Part shown: positions 42,704 through 54,417 of the stretch, in pieces | How the letters are laid out: every line of letters begins with the position of its first letter | Position numbering within the stretch: position 1 is the first letter of the stretch | Assembly (NCBI RefSeq): GCF_003589595.1 | Contig: NW_020654748.1 | Location: 1,825,971 to 1,889,970 of the forward strand | DNA length: 64,000 nucleotides | Reading direction: 5' to 3' | DNA from: Hyposmocoma kahamanoa | Lineage: Eukaryota; Arthropoda; Insecta; Lepidoptera; Cosmopterigidae | The notes under the pieces: model-generated | Told to the model about the DNA's origin: nothing | Database searches by the model: none | Seen by the model: only the letters and a program-made list of their open reading frames with translations | Translations under genes and position numbers: made by a program

Positions 42704-42989
42704 CATTGACTTACAAATAAACGGACGACGGGTCTAATACAAAAACCACGAAAAAAATGTCCTAAGTCAACCTATTTAAACGTAGTGACGTGTAAAGGAA
42801 TATGAAAAAGCTAAAACATTGAATTTAAATTGTAATGTCATCGCAGTACTGTCTAATTTTGCTTGCTTCGCTGTCAGTCGAACAAACGAAGACTAAAGCG
42901 TGAATGACGCTCTGTATACGATTTTAACGCCCTATAAGTTCGGACACTTTTTAGCGCGGACCCGACGTCCTTATAATTGTAAGTAAATG
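42704..42989 (+). mobile_element. CATTGACTTACAA MITE, copy 1 (286 bp)
   Basis: Begins CATTGACTTACAAATAAACG and ends CGTCC...TTGTAAGTAAATG, inverted. ATCTGGAT flanks both ends (42696-42703 and 42990-42997), an exact 8-bp target duplication. The right end has one mutation (AAATG for CAATG). Other copies: 49075-49302 and 56642-56927, all in one orientation. An 8-bp duplication with CA termini fits the P or hAT superfamilies. Confidence 0.92.
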
Positions 42990-44398
42990 ATCTGGATAAA
43001 TACATTTTTATCATCTCTATGTTTAAATTTACAAAACAAATTAAGCTACATTTAAAGAAAGAATTTGTGAAGGTGAAAATGGCGCGCTGTTATGTTTATA
43101 ATCACAAAACAATTGAAATGACATTTAAAAAAGGAATTTTTGTAAAGAGTAAAGATAAAAATGGTGCGACGCCGCCTTGGTAAACAACCCGGAAACGTTG
43201 ACATTTTGCGCATAAACCCGTAATTTCCGTTTATGAAGTCACTCGCAACCCTCCGACGTAACTTTGGCTAAATAGACACTCTGCCTTTGCTTGTACAACT
43301 TTTTTTAAGAGCACTTAAACTACTCTATACAGCCCACAGAAGTGATAATATTTATTTAGATTTCTATGATATGGTTTAAATTTACTTGGTAACTAGGCAA
43401 CAGTTTTGTGATAAAAATAATCGTTAATAATTTTAATGAGAAAAAAAACTATTAAAATTACATCTTATTTCTTGTACTTTACAACGTATAATTTAATATA
43501 ATTATTTAATAATTGCTTATGTATCTGACTCATCAAACCCGTAAAATTACGTCAGCCGAAAATTTAACACGGCCCACTTGTTCAATTAAATAATTTGGTT
43601 AATGTTTTCTTATTGGCTACGAACTTCGACCATTCATACTTTATAATAGCCAACAAAATACGCTTGCAATAATATAAATAAAAATTCATATTTGATATTA
43701 TTAATGTTCGGTCTTGTAATGACGCGTAAACTTTCTTATGTAAAGGAAACCTTACTGTTACAACTACTTACAGTTACCTGCATAATGAGGATTCAGCTCG
43801 TTGTCTTCCGTTGTCAGTGGCGTTTAATGCTCGACGCCCATTGGCGGTACGGCATGCGGCATGGCAAGGGACCCTTCGACATTCCTACCGTATGACACGG
43901 TATCCTTAGGCATGCTGAAGCGACATTAGTAGAGCGTAACACTTACATAAGTATTCATCCATACCTTTGTCGCTTCTGTACTAGTGAATAAGTACGTTAA
44001 ATAAATAAATAATTATCAAATTATGAACAGTGGTTCTTTCTTGTTACTTTACAATGTTGTGTCAACATTAAGTAGAATTACAATCTGGTACAGAACTTTT
44101 TAATATCACATTTAACTCTTACAAATGTACTTTAATTGTTATCTATTTTGTTGTCCATATAATAAATAAATAGACATCGTACTCGCGCCTACTTTCTCTT
44201 CAGTAACGCTGCAAGCTGGTTTATAACCAGTTGTTTATTTAAAAATGGTGGTTTTGCTGAAGAAGAAAAGAACCAAGAGAGAGAAGATTTTGAGTGAGTA
44301 ACCCTTGGAAGTCTGCCGAAGCATCGCGAAGACACCCGAGGCATTCCGCAGGCTGCCGGCTATCTTAGGGACACCTTGCCACAGCGTTGTCTTTATAC
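42990..44398. other. Intronic; possible isolated exon at 43818-43895
   Basis: Around 43030-43170 a block with AAGAATTTGTGAAGGTGAAAATGG is loosely repeated. At 43818 an acceptor (TTCCGTTGTCAG) is followed by a 25-codon GC-richer frame reading WRLMLDAHWRYGMRHGKGPF, then DIPTV and stop, with AATAAA at 44000-44005. It could be a terminal exon, but its phase 0 does not join to the phase-1 donor at 39663. The remainder is AT-rich. Confidence 0.3.
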
Positions 44399-44630
44399 TG
44401 CCTCCGCGGCCGAACGGTTATCATACCGGATTGCCACGCAGAGGTCCCAGGTTCGATTCCCGGGTCGGGAGAAATATTTATATGCCCTACATTTATTTCT
44501 CTCGTGAGTTTAGGTGTAGTTTGTGGTTGTCTGTGTGTGTGTGTGTCCATGGCGCCCGCGAATCAGGGTTTCCCTAGTACGGAGCTGTGTGGAGTGTGTG
44601 CGTTAGTATTAATTTTAATTAATTTATAGC
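44399..44630 (+). mobile_element. SINE-A, copy 2
   Basis: Starts TGCCTCCGCGGCCGAACGGT with B-box GGTTCGATTCC, then TTTCTCTCGTGAGTTTAGGT, TGTGTGTCCATGGCGCCCGC, AGGGTTTCCCTAGTACGG and GTGTGTGCGTTAGTATTAA. Open frames across it are SINE artefacts. Confidence 0.88.
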
Positions 44631-45299
44631 TACATTCATTGGGATTGAAATTAACTACAGTTTAATAACATTAAGTTCAAATTGTTCGTCACCTAAAATT
44701 CCCTGCTGTGCCGTCCCTGCTGTTCCATCCCGCCAGTGGGCGCCGGGCTTGAAAATTCGCCGAAAGCACTGGTACAATCTACCACGCGATCGACGAATTC
44801 TTTTACCAAAATCACCAACTTAAATACACGCTAAACTTCGATGTTTTATGCAAAGTTCATAACCCGTGAATTTTTCGTTTCACGAATCGATCGCAACCGT
44901 TTCTTGAACTCAATAGTAATTTTGCAACAAAAAAAACACCTTTCACCTAATTGAAAAAAATTTGGAGCCACCTACACAATTAAATCTTAATCTCATGTCT
45001 GTCAATGGTACGTAAAATGATTAATGATCGATAAGGTGAGTGGTGATAGCCTTGATTTTAATCGCCGACATAAATAAGATGACTAATGTCAGGGTTTACA
45101 AACCTAATTATCTCGTACACGAATATTAGTGTCATCTGTGACGTTTGTTATTGATTGGTTTTCAATTGTTTCAACGGTGCCTACGGATAACCGATACAAA
45201 TATCCGTTACCGCGATATCTTTACTTATTAATTGCAAGGTTGGAAGTGATAATTATTAAGACAATTAATTATTAAATTAATATGCCATGATAATTAAGG
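44631..45299. other. Intronic, nothing recognised
   Basis: Slight GC rise at 44700-44780 without any coding frame or known motif. Confidence 0.35.
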
Positions 45300-45542
45300 C
45301 TATCAGCGCAAAAGTGATGTAACCCATATTGAATTGTTTTTTCTATAATATTACTTCTATCTATCTACAGTTTCTATTTTCATGTGTAAAAAATTATTTA
45401 GGTAATTATTAATTCAATTTTATTTATGAAAATATTAATAGTATATAATATTATCCAAATATTAAATAATTATGTACTGTAGTATTATTTAGTATAATAT
45501 TGTAGAAAAAAAAATGTGGTTACACCACTTTTGCGCTGATAG
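45300..45542. mobile_element. CTATCAGCGCAAAAGTG MITE, 243 bp
   Basis: CTATCAGCGCAAAAGTGATG at the left is mirrored by CACCACTTTTGCGCTGATAG at the right: 25-bp termini with one mismatch. The interior is extremely AT-rich. No unambiguous target duplication; no other copy in the window. Confidence 0.85.
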
Positions 45543-47950
45543 ACTGAATTATCTTGTTAATTATAAAGTAAATTGGAACAACAAAATGCTACCGCTAGCT
45601 TTGTTGTGCTGTGTGTTTGTTTCGGAGATGTCCAAACGTGTCAAATATCAATTTCAAAAATTGTTAACACTATGAAATGAATAAATGATATACTTGTATA
45701 AAAAAGAGTTTAAAATATTACTAATCAAATCGTTTTCCCAAAAGATTTTCCCTCGTCCGTCGAAAATTATACAGACAAAACTATGAATCAGCCTAAATAA
45801 ATATCTTGGGAATTACTGAAATTTCGAACCTAGATTAACGGTAATAAAAATATAAGGATTCATTGTATAATAAAAGTCATATAAATTAAAATACCGATAA
45901 AAATATTTCGAGTAAGACAAGTCTAGTAAAAGATGAGAAATTCACTATGCCTTACTTTTAAAGCATTTACAATTAGTTCCTTAAACATTTATTGTACTTT
46001 ATGCCCCTACTCAATTACAATTGCAAATCACGGCTCCAATAGTAAAACTATGTATAAGCACCTTTTACGGCTTTAAACAACTTACATTACCGGCACAAAT
46101 TCCCCATAAACGTAATCAGGAACCTTGGACTTGTGCACCTATTTAGTGGCAATTGTATTGCACTAATCGGGGCCTTTTTAATAGCCAGTTAACAACGTCT
46201 TTGTGCGATAAAATTTGCCCTCGATTACTACAATGGATTATAATGCAAATAGCGTTTTGAACGGACGTTAGTGATTTTAATTTCAAATCGGAGAAATTAT
46301 CACAACCAAAGAGAGTAACAAATTATTAAATATTAATTATTATTAAATAATAATCATTTGTTATTAAGCGTAATAACGCTTTTGTATTTTATATTAATAT
46401 ATTTTAAATTTCAAAACAATTAAAAGTGTTTTCTACCTTCAATTAACTTTTAATTCGCGAGCTTTCACAAAAGTGGAGGAATTGAAGGCGAAAAAGAATC
46501 ATTCCAAATGTTCAAACAAAAGTTTTTACCAACATTATGAAATTAAAATAAAGCTAAATAACTAATACCTATGAATGTACTTTTTTTTAATAAGAATAAA
46601 AGAATAAAAATATTATTTACATTCAGTCACGACCTTTCCCAAAAGTTGAGGAGTTGAAGGCGAACAAGAATCGTATCAATTTGAAAGTGACATCATTTTT
46701 GCCAATTTTAGTAAAAAATATGTCCCCCTGTTTCCTTATAAAAACAGTACATTTCGAGACTAGCAATCGAATTATGGTCCTACAAGTAATTTTACCCTTG
46801 TACCATTATCGCTAAGGTTACAGTTTATATGAGTCTTATTTACATTTTTATAGATGCCCAAGCCTCAGAATTATTTGAGTTGTACGGAAGCAGACGAATA
46901 TATAACAATTATGAAACTTCGTAGTAACGTCATTCATATCTAACCTATCGGAATATGGCTACAAGGGAAACGTAAAGAGGAAACACCTTCGTCACTAATT
47001 AAGTCAGAAATTATTTGAAAATTAACCTATTCACTTTTCATTATCGATTGGTTCTGCCGGCGGTGATATAATAACGTCAGTTTATGACAATTAAATCCTT
47101 TATCCACTTTCCATAGTACTTAGTTCGAAAGCACAGAAAATGAATCCGGTTTAAACGGACTTTACATATCATGCGGTAATTTCACATGGGGCGGCCGTGA
47201 ATTACATTACCACATTAAGAAATCTTATTCATTTCAAATCACATTTTTTTAAGCCTCATATATTCATGATGTTAAATTTTAGTTAACATTGGTGCGTTCA
47301 GTATTTGTACAAACATTTTTTAACCTATACATTTGAAATTACAGGGTTGCGTACAAAAGAAAAACATTCTTCCACATACGGGTGTGGGAACCATACGGCG
47401 GATATCCTTGGCCTTAAGAAGCTTTATCGTGTTGACCTCTTAGATCACCGAGTAACTCGATGTCAATCCCAAAATAGAGATCGATAAATTTATTTGTATA
47501 AAAATAGTATAAATAGTTAACCTATATATTTGTTTATTTAACCAATTGATGAGCCCATCGAGTATATAACCAGAAATAGAGACGAAATATCATTTAATTT
47601 GTTTGAAAACTATTCTGCCATATCATTACTGTGAAAGTACATATTTAATATTTAATTACCGATGAAATGTGTTTCCGTTTGTTTTGTAATTAGATGTTTT
47701 GCTGTTTTTCCCACACCACCGAATGGAACAGCCCCAATTGTTAGAGATGTTATCGTTATTACAATAAATACAGAATATTTTTGGAATATACTGAGACGTA
47801 CACACAGGTCAGTTGTTGGCGCTGTACTATTTCAGTTTTCTTATTTGTAATTTCAGTGCAAATAAGGGTTGATATTTAAAAGTGATATAAGGTCCATTTG
47901 CCTGTATGAGTTGCCAGGAATGGATGGCCCTTATTTCGTCGCTATTTCTG
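45543..47950. other. Intronic, nothing recognised except a short direct repeat
   Basis: CAAAAGTGGAGGAATTGAAGG at 46468 recurs as CAAAAGTTGAGGAGTTGAAGG near 46639, followed by similar AAGAATC sequence, an old local duplication. Open frames at 47305-47487 and 47662-47850 lack coding character. Confidence 0.4.
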
Positions 47951-47954
47951 GTTA

Positions 47955-48160
47955 CATACTTGATGGATGTGACGAACAAGTCGTGCACTTGGTTATAAAC
48001 TTATAAGCGACATGCCTGTCCATAGCAGTTGCAGTGCCACTCAGAGCTTTTAATTGAAAAGATCTGTGGGGCATTGTCACTAACATATAGTACCACTGCT
48101 GGGCACTGGCCTCCTCTCACAATGACAGAGCTTGAGCTGTAGTTCCCAAGCGAGCTCAAT
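47955..48160. repeat. Family C fragment joined to an inverted SINE-B fragment
   Basis: 47960-48080 holds GACGAACAAGTCGTGCACTT, CATGCCTGTCCATAGCAGTT and GCAGTGCCACTCAGAGCTTT (family C, plus). From 48085 ATAGTACCACTGCTGGGCAC is the inverted SINE-B 3' part. Confidence 0.65.
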
Positions 48161-48410
48161 GTGGACCAGGAACTTCACACAGAGCGCGGGCGCGTGCGCC
48201 CGTCCCGCGCTCACACTCGTTGTGATGTCCATATATAAATACACGGAATTAGACCCGCCGCGCTCCCGACCCGACCCGACACGCGCCCGACCCGCATCCG
48301 CTCTCTGTGTGTTTCACGCTTTAAGAACAATTGGAGAAAATTTTGTCACAAATCTGACGTCAACAAGTGCCCTAGGGTGACTGATGGGGCAGCAGGCGGC
48401 GTAGCTAGTC
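48161..48410 (+). other. CpG-rich patch with TATA-like sequence
   Basis: GAGCGCGGGCGCGTGCGCCC and CCCGACCCGACCCGACACGC form a CpG island-like block of about 150 bp in AT-rich intron. TATATAAAT lies at 48232-48240. It could be an internal promoter or a GC-rich repeat remnant; no convincing exon follows. Confidence 0.3.
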
Positions 48411-49074
48411 GTCAACCGCTGGGCAATTTTCAAATTTTGAGATAAATGTGAATTTCATCACTGTATATACCATATGTTTATATAATAAACGAAAACTTAG
48501 CAGGTTCTCTGTCGTACTTAAAGAGAAATGTCTCTTTAAAAATTATGTGCCAAGTTCGATATTTTGTTCTTAAATAATTCGTTTGGACTTTTGTTTTAGC
48601 TTTATTTTCAAGGTTGTATATGATCGAGTAAAATACATCGTATCGTGTAATAAATTAGCACATTCTTTAGACAATGTCCTTAGGTGTATCGTATAGTTTG
48701 TGTCAAACCGTTATTTAATAGTAAATGCCTAAACTATTTGATTTAGCAAAACAATTTTTCGGCTTCTCCTCCGGTGACTGACCATAAGAAAAATAAAATA
48801 CATATCAGTTGTTTTTAACGTCGCTTAATTAAGATGGAAAAAGTACGTGCTATCGCTCAATTCTTATCAATAAACGGCACAATGCGTTTCTAATGCACCT
48901 TGACCAATAAGGGGCACGTGATAAATGGGTGCTTTGTAGGTTTGTATCACAACAAGTAGTTTATATGATGGCAGTTTGATAACTATGTGAGTTGAAGGAT
49001 ACAATTTATTTTTATTTCAAAATTTAGAATTCCTTACTAAACAACTGACGGTAACTTTTAAAGTTGGGTGAGAA
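48411..49074. other. Intronic, nothing recognised
   Basis: AT-rich, no coding signal or matched repeat. Confidence 0.35.
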
Positions 49075-49302
49075 CATTGACTTACAAATAAATGGACGAC
49101 GGGTCTAATACAAAAACCACGAAAAAAATGTCCCAAGTCAACCTATTCGAAATTTAAATTGTAATGTCATCGCAGTATCGCGCTGTCAGTAGAACAAATG
49201 AAGACTAAAGCGGAGTGTCGCGCTCTGTATACGATTTTAGCGCCTTACAAGTGCGGACACTTTTTAGCGCGGACCCGACGTCCATATAATTGTAAGTCAA
49301 TG
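49075..49302 (+). mobile_element. CATTGACTTACAA MITE, copy 2 (228 bp, internal deletion)
   Basis: Same ends as copy 1, with CATTGACTTACAA and inverted TTGTAAGTCAATG fully kept. GGTGAGAA flanks both ends (49067-49074 and 49303-49310). Compared with the 286-bp copies it lacks about 60 bp, mainly after CCAAGTCAACCTATT. Confidence 0.93.
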
Positions 49303-50129
49303 GGTGAGAACGATACATTTTTTTGAAGATGGAGAAAACGAAATTTCGAGTATTCATCGTCTGCAATCAGAATGCCAGAACTTGTCGAACTATGATACGA
49401 ACCATTGCCACACACCCCGTATAGACCAGATTCGGACCCGTTTGACTTTTTAATCTGAATGTTTTTTGATGGGTTGAAGAAGTTGAGATATTTTATTGGT
49501 CAAGGTGTATACAATTGTAAAAGGCGATTACGTAGAAAACAACCATTGTGACGGCTTTAGACCATAAGTTAAAAAAAATGGTTTTTTTTTTCAAAATCAC
49601 GGACTTATTAATACGCAATCGTATTATTCATTACTTTTAATTCTAAATTTGAAAAATTCTTCCATGTACGCAGTGTAAACAATGGAGCCTATACGGTACT
49701 TACATTGCACGAAACGGGAGGCTCCCGCTCTCCCTCCAACATTCGATCGAAACAATTACTCTCCAAGAAGTATAATAATAATACTCATTTGAGAGTAATT
49801 GATAAGATACAAATTTGATACCGTATAAGTAGGGACGATTACATGAACAACGTAAAGTTACGCACATCAATGATGCCTTGTGTCATATTACATTAGAAAC
49901 ATATAAACAAAATGGATACACAAATAAACCACGAATTTCCACACCCTACCGAAAATCCACAATAATTAAACCGAAGTAGACGAAAATCGCCCTTTCTACC
50001 AGTTCAATTTCAATATAATGTCTACCAGTGTTAAATCGCTTGTCTCAAATTATAATTTAGTATATAAATACAGACGACCGTATTTTTTTTGCTTACATTA
50101 ATGTAGAAATAGAACAGTATTGATCGACC
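49303..50129. other. Intronic; family G fragment at 49715-49815
   Basis: TCGATCGAAACAATTACTCT and the inverse AGAGTAATTGATAAG near 49745-49805 match family G loosely. Nothing else recognised. Confidence 0.45.
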
Positions 50130-50475
50130 CAGAAAGAATATGAAGAGTGTTGTACGTGCACCCGTGGGCACTCACCCAAGCCTTTTGAGAGCCGGATGAA
50201 GCCTGCGTCAACGGGCTGATCTAGGGTCAGGACCTGACTGACAAGGTACCTGTGGGGGCTGCTTGTATAGGTAACAGTGTCCTTACCTTAAACCAAAGGT
50301 TTATAGGAGAGGCATTATATACAAAATTTCAGTAGAAGATTTGGGACTGCCCCAGAAAAAGCACTTAAGCATGAAATTGACAAAAATAAAAAGGAAACTT
50401 CGTTCGCATCTAAATCGTGTATATTTTTACAAACAAACCAACATTTCGGGCCCTTTACAGATCCCATAGTCAAGG
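50130..50475. repeat. SINE-B leader fragment and inverted GTAAAGGGCC repeat
   Basis: 50130-50320 contains CCCGTGGGCACTCACCCAAG, CCTTTTGAGAGCCGGATGAA and GGAGAGGCATTATATA, resembling 12380-12550. 50410-50475 is the inverse of the repeat at 3180-3260 (ACAAACCAACATTTCGGGCC). Confidence 0.55.
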
Positions 50476-50567
50476 CTTAAAAAGGCTTAATTTTGTTGGA
50501 ACAAGCAAAAAAAAAGGCAGCAATTCACTTATTTGACACGATCCTATAGATTTGGTAGATCATGTCG

Positions 50568-50970
50568 CACTTCTGTTACAATAATGTTGTAATTCAAAAC
50601 ATGCGAAATTCAAGATTACATTATTTTTTAACGTAAAATTTTACACTATACACTGCAATATAACCGTCGTTAAAATATTGTATGAAACAATTAAAAGATC
50701 CCTACTTGACTCAGAATGAGACTAAGTTTTTGGGAGCTAGTAAAAAAAAAACAAATTCATATTTAGGAGTAAGGACTTACTCAAAAAATATAAATACATT
50801 TGGCAAGTAGGAAAATGTTTAAATAGACATTTAAACATTAAACAGTAATAAACTTTAACCTCTACATAAATTTCAATAGTCTTTCGCGGAAGGAAGTAAA
50901 CCGTTTTTCATTGATTCTGAAAAAAATACACTTTTTGAGTTAATACACTATTGTACTAACAGTGCAACGT
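50568..50970. repeat. Family D repeat, copy 2, expanded
   Basis: GTTGTAATTCAAAACATG, AACAATTAAAAGATCCCTA, CAGTAATAAACTTTAACCTC and TTTTTGAGTTAATACACTAT match 26090-26395 in order, with extra sequence near 50720-50800. Confidence 0.6.
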
Positions 50971-51040
50971 ATTCCTGAAATTTAAAAATTTAATTAAATT
51001 TTTATTAAATTGATATTCAATTATTTTTTGTGAATTTACT

Positions 51041-51450
51041 TCACTAGTTTGTTATAATTATTAATACAAAGATCGAACACTCAGAAAAAACACTCAGAAT
51101 AAATTCCTTCGATCATGAATGAATCAATAAAAATCAATTCAATAAAACTTTAATTAATGCAGTGAATAGCGACATCTCTCGCCAGGACTGGTAGCTGTAA
51201 AGGTACTAACTGGGTGATAAATCTGTTAAAGATTTCTCATAGATGGCGCTACGACTAAAATGTCGTTGAAAGACCAAGTACAAAGACACGACGCAAGCAC
51301 ATAGAAGAATTCGTGAGGTCCGTTGGTTCGTTCCGTGGCTTAGTTGGTATAGCTTCTGGCACGGTATGCAAGAAGACGTCGGTTCGAATCCGACCGGATC
51401 GAAAGAATTTTTTTCTGAGTGTTCGATCTTTGTATTAATAATTAAAAATT
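51041..51450 (+). mobile_element. Family F tRNA-like repeat between inverted arms
   Basis: The left arm GTTTGTTATAATTATTAATA, CAAAGATCGAACACTCAGAA (51048-51090) is mirrored at 51408-51436 (TTCTGAGTGTTCGATCTTTG, TATTAATAATT). Between them lie a segment with CTCATAGATGGCGCTACGAC, the A-box-like GTGGCTTAGTTGG at 51335-51347 and B-box GGTTCGAATCC at 51381-51391. The body from 51160 is the inverse of 33005-33290. The closed arms may come from two tail-to-tail copies or belong to the element itself. Confidence 0.7.
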
Positions 51451-53264
51451 TAAGTTTTTTTTACTAAATTAGGTGATTATAAATGCAAAGATAAAATACT
51501 GAAAAATTTCCGGTGACACCCACCGGGTCGAACACGTAAGGTTTTTCTGTGTTAGATCTTTTTTATTAATAATCATAACAAAACTAGTGAAGTTATTTCA
51601 GAAAAAACTCAATAATAAATTAGGTGATTCAAAATTCTTCAACTTCACCACTTCTTGCCAGCCGTGACCGTGAAACCTGTAAGGACTCGAAACTTTGGTT
51701 TGTTTGAAAAAAAATTCCTATGTGTAAAACCTAAGAACTCGATAAAAACAAAAGTTTTCCATCAAGAACCAGTCACAACAAATTGTCTAAGAACACCTTG
51801 AATACGGATTAAAAACGCGATGACAACAAAGACTCTATAAGACAATCGTCTGAACAAACACATAATGGACACTTGAAGATCTATTTGCATTCTATTAGTC
51901 ATGTAATGGACTTGTCAAACATATTGTTATGGCTACATAGTGTAGCTTACATTTCGGGTAACGCCACAAAGATGTCAAGTCACGTTTGTTTTGATAATGA
52001 TCCTAGTTAATTTACGGACTGGTTTCCTGCGTGAGTTTGCCGTTGAAACAGTAATTATAATATTGAATAAGCGATTGAGGTGCTTGATTTGATAAAGTTA
52101 TTAAAATTATTCTAAAAGCAAAAGTAAAGTGGTCAAATCTACAGTGACAAATATAAAATCTTCATTAAAAACAGAAATAAGTCGAAACAATTCTCAAACT
52201 TTTCTTATGTTTTGTTAGTTTATAAACCCCTAGTAAAAAATAAAGAACTTTGTTAATGTTAGAAGTACTACTAGTTTCCAATCTATACTCTGTCTATAGG
52301 ACAGGACCTAATACCTTGCCAAACTCGACATAGACAAGAACCATATTTCAAGGTTGTAAAGTTTAGAATCGTGATGCAATTTTGAAACATGTGAAAAATT
52401 GAGTTGATGAGTTAACTATGGCTTTGCCTTAACCCCGCTGACATCATAGCTTAAAATGTTTATAAATACGTGATCTTTTTTGTTGTAATCACATTTGTAA
52501 CTGGTGTAGGTAGTAGCTACACCAGCAAATGAGATAATATAATAAATATAATAATAAATAATAAATAATAAAACCCAGAACATTATAATGTACCTAATAT
52601 TTTCAAAACCACTTTGACGTCTTGGGATAGATCGTCTAGCGTATATAAGTTCCCACTTTTTGGCTCACCGCCCACTTAGACAAGATAAAAAAAATTCAAT
52701 GCCCACCACTACAAAAAATACGTATTTTTTATATTAACTTAACCCAAAAAATGTCAAGAAAAAAAATTATATGTATGTTAGTTTATATAGATAATTCACG
52801 TTTTTCAGCATCAGCTCCCCCAATTGCTTCCGAGGCCTCTATGCCCCTAGGACTCTTCAACACCCACTGTAATGCTGTAGGGCCCAATTTGGGAAACTAT
52901 GGTCTAGCGTGAGTGGTGAATTATGACACTTCCGGCACTGTCTACTACATTTAAATAAAATGCTAGTAACCGCGATCAAGCACGATAAAAAAAGACCTTG
53001 AGAGTATCTTCATTTCTTTGAAATCACCTAAAAACCAGTAACACAGACTCTTAGTGGGCCGAAGTCTGCTATAAGAGCCTAACCGGTTAGTGGGCCGAGT
53101 CCTCCGAAGCCCACGCGCTGACATCATCGGCCTTCGTAGTGTCGCCTGTATTTTACACTATGGAAGAATCCACTCATGTGGGAAATAAATATGTAATAAC
53201 AACTTGACTGCATTCCTGTATTACCTATATAGTAAGCGTGCTACATTTGGGGACTTTCTATATA
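51451..53264. other. Intronic; family F tail fragment at 51545-51600, otherwise nothing
   Basis: TTATTAATAATCATAACAAAACTAG and GAAGTTATTTCAGAAAAAAC match family F tails. 52545-52570 is an (AATAAT) low-complexity run. No gene signal. Confidence 0.4.
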
Positions 53265-53705
53265 ATATTTTTAAACCGACTTCGAAAAAAAAGGAGGTAC
53301 TCAATTCGGCTGTATTTTTTTGTTATGTATGTTACGCGATAACTCCGGGTCTTTGTGAACCAATTTTATTTATTTATTTGTGATATGTTTTTTGTCGGAA
53401 CTTCGTTATTGGTCCTATTTAAATTTGAAGAAAATAATCCACCTGTAAGGGTGGCAAACTCAGGTTCGTATTCTAGAACTCTATTCAATGCTCAAGTCAG
53501 GATTGCACTGGCAACACAAGCACTGGAAATACGACCCTAATGGCAGGGACTTGAGTATGATTTCGAGTGCTTTGAATCATACTCAAGTCCTGACTTAAGC
53601 ATTGAGTAGAGTTCTAGAATACGACCCTAAGAAATGAATGCGGTTTTCAATAACACTTTGAAAATAGATGTAGTTCCACGAACTTTCGAGGTCGTTTTTT
53701 AGTAC
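53265..53705 (-). repeat. Family E repeat, inverted, split by a MITE
   Basis: AAACCGACTTCGAAAAAAAA, GATAACTCCGG, AAATTTGAAGAAAATAATCC and GTAAGGGTGGCAAACTCAGG are family E inverted; after the insertion it resumes near 53640 with ACTTTGAAAATAGATGTAGT and TTCGAGGTCG. Confidence 0.75.
53463..53629. mobile_element. MITE with TTCGTATTCTAGAACTCT termini, copy 2
   Basis: Inverted ends (TTCGTATTCTAGAACTCT and AGAGTTCTAGAATACGACCC) and internal CAAGTCAGGA / TCCTGACTT repeats match the element at 19670-19857. Confidence 0.8.
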
Positions 53706-54417
53706 TTTGTAATGAGATTATTTCGTACTTGCATACATGTGTATTGCAAGAGCCGCGTTTACACTTGAAGTAACTTGCATTGAATTAGAAGCAGTTAACT
53801 TGTATGGAATTTATTTTTATTTTTTGTTGAAATTTTCGGGCAAGATTTTTTTCTACAAAAAACTCACATTAAAGTTGAACATGCCAAATGGCAATTTAAA
53901 ACTTGCACAGTTACGTGAAAATTACGTTATCTTGAAGGACTTTGTGTTGAACAGAAAACTCATATTAAACTGTCCGTACGTAACTAAATTCTGCAACCAA
54001 AAAAGTGATGTTTCCAATCCTGAATCATCAAATTTAGTAAAAAATACTTAAATATTATGTTAATTTACGAATACATAATGTGCCAAAGCTATAGAATCGT
54101 GCCAAATGTTAAGTGTTATATTGCCTTTTTTAACAAAATTAAGTCTCTTTTTAGCAATGATTATTATATCATACCCTTTTTTTAACATTATTTGCATAGT
54201 TAAATATTTTTATCGCATCATGTTGTCACAAATCATTTGCGATCACGAATTGTTGCGAGAATTCGCTGAAATTTATTAAATTGTTGGGATAATGAGACAA
54301 AGGCGGAATGGGCACGAGTTCGTGCTTTGTGAAAAATTTGGGCAATCAATATTCCGCTCTACAGTATTCTCAAATAGGAAATAAATAGAAATTGTAAAAT
54401 GAATATTGCTTTACTTT
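53706..54417. other. Intronic, no supported gene
   Basis: An open frame at 53737-54051 (104 codons) is AT-rich, has no motif and starts within repeat-poor intron; I treat it as chance. Confidence 0.4.

Noticed and set aside
43818..43895. Terminal exon joined to the 39.4-kb exon
   Set aside because: The donor at 39663 is in phase 1 and the plausible frame after 43818 is in phase 0; the frame produced by direct joining does not look like protein.
53737..54051. 104-codon open frame
   Set aside because: AT-rich, no motif, no start or splice support, and no similarity to known repeats.
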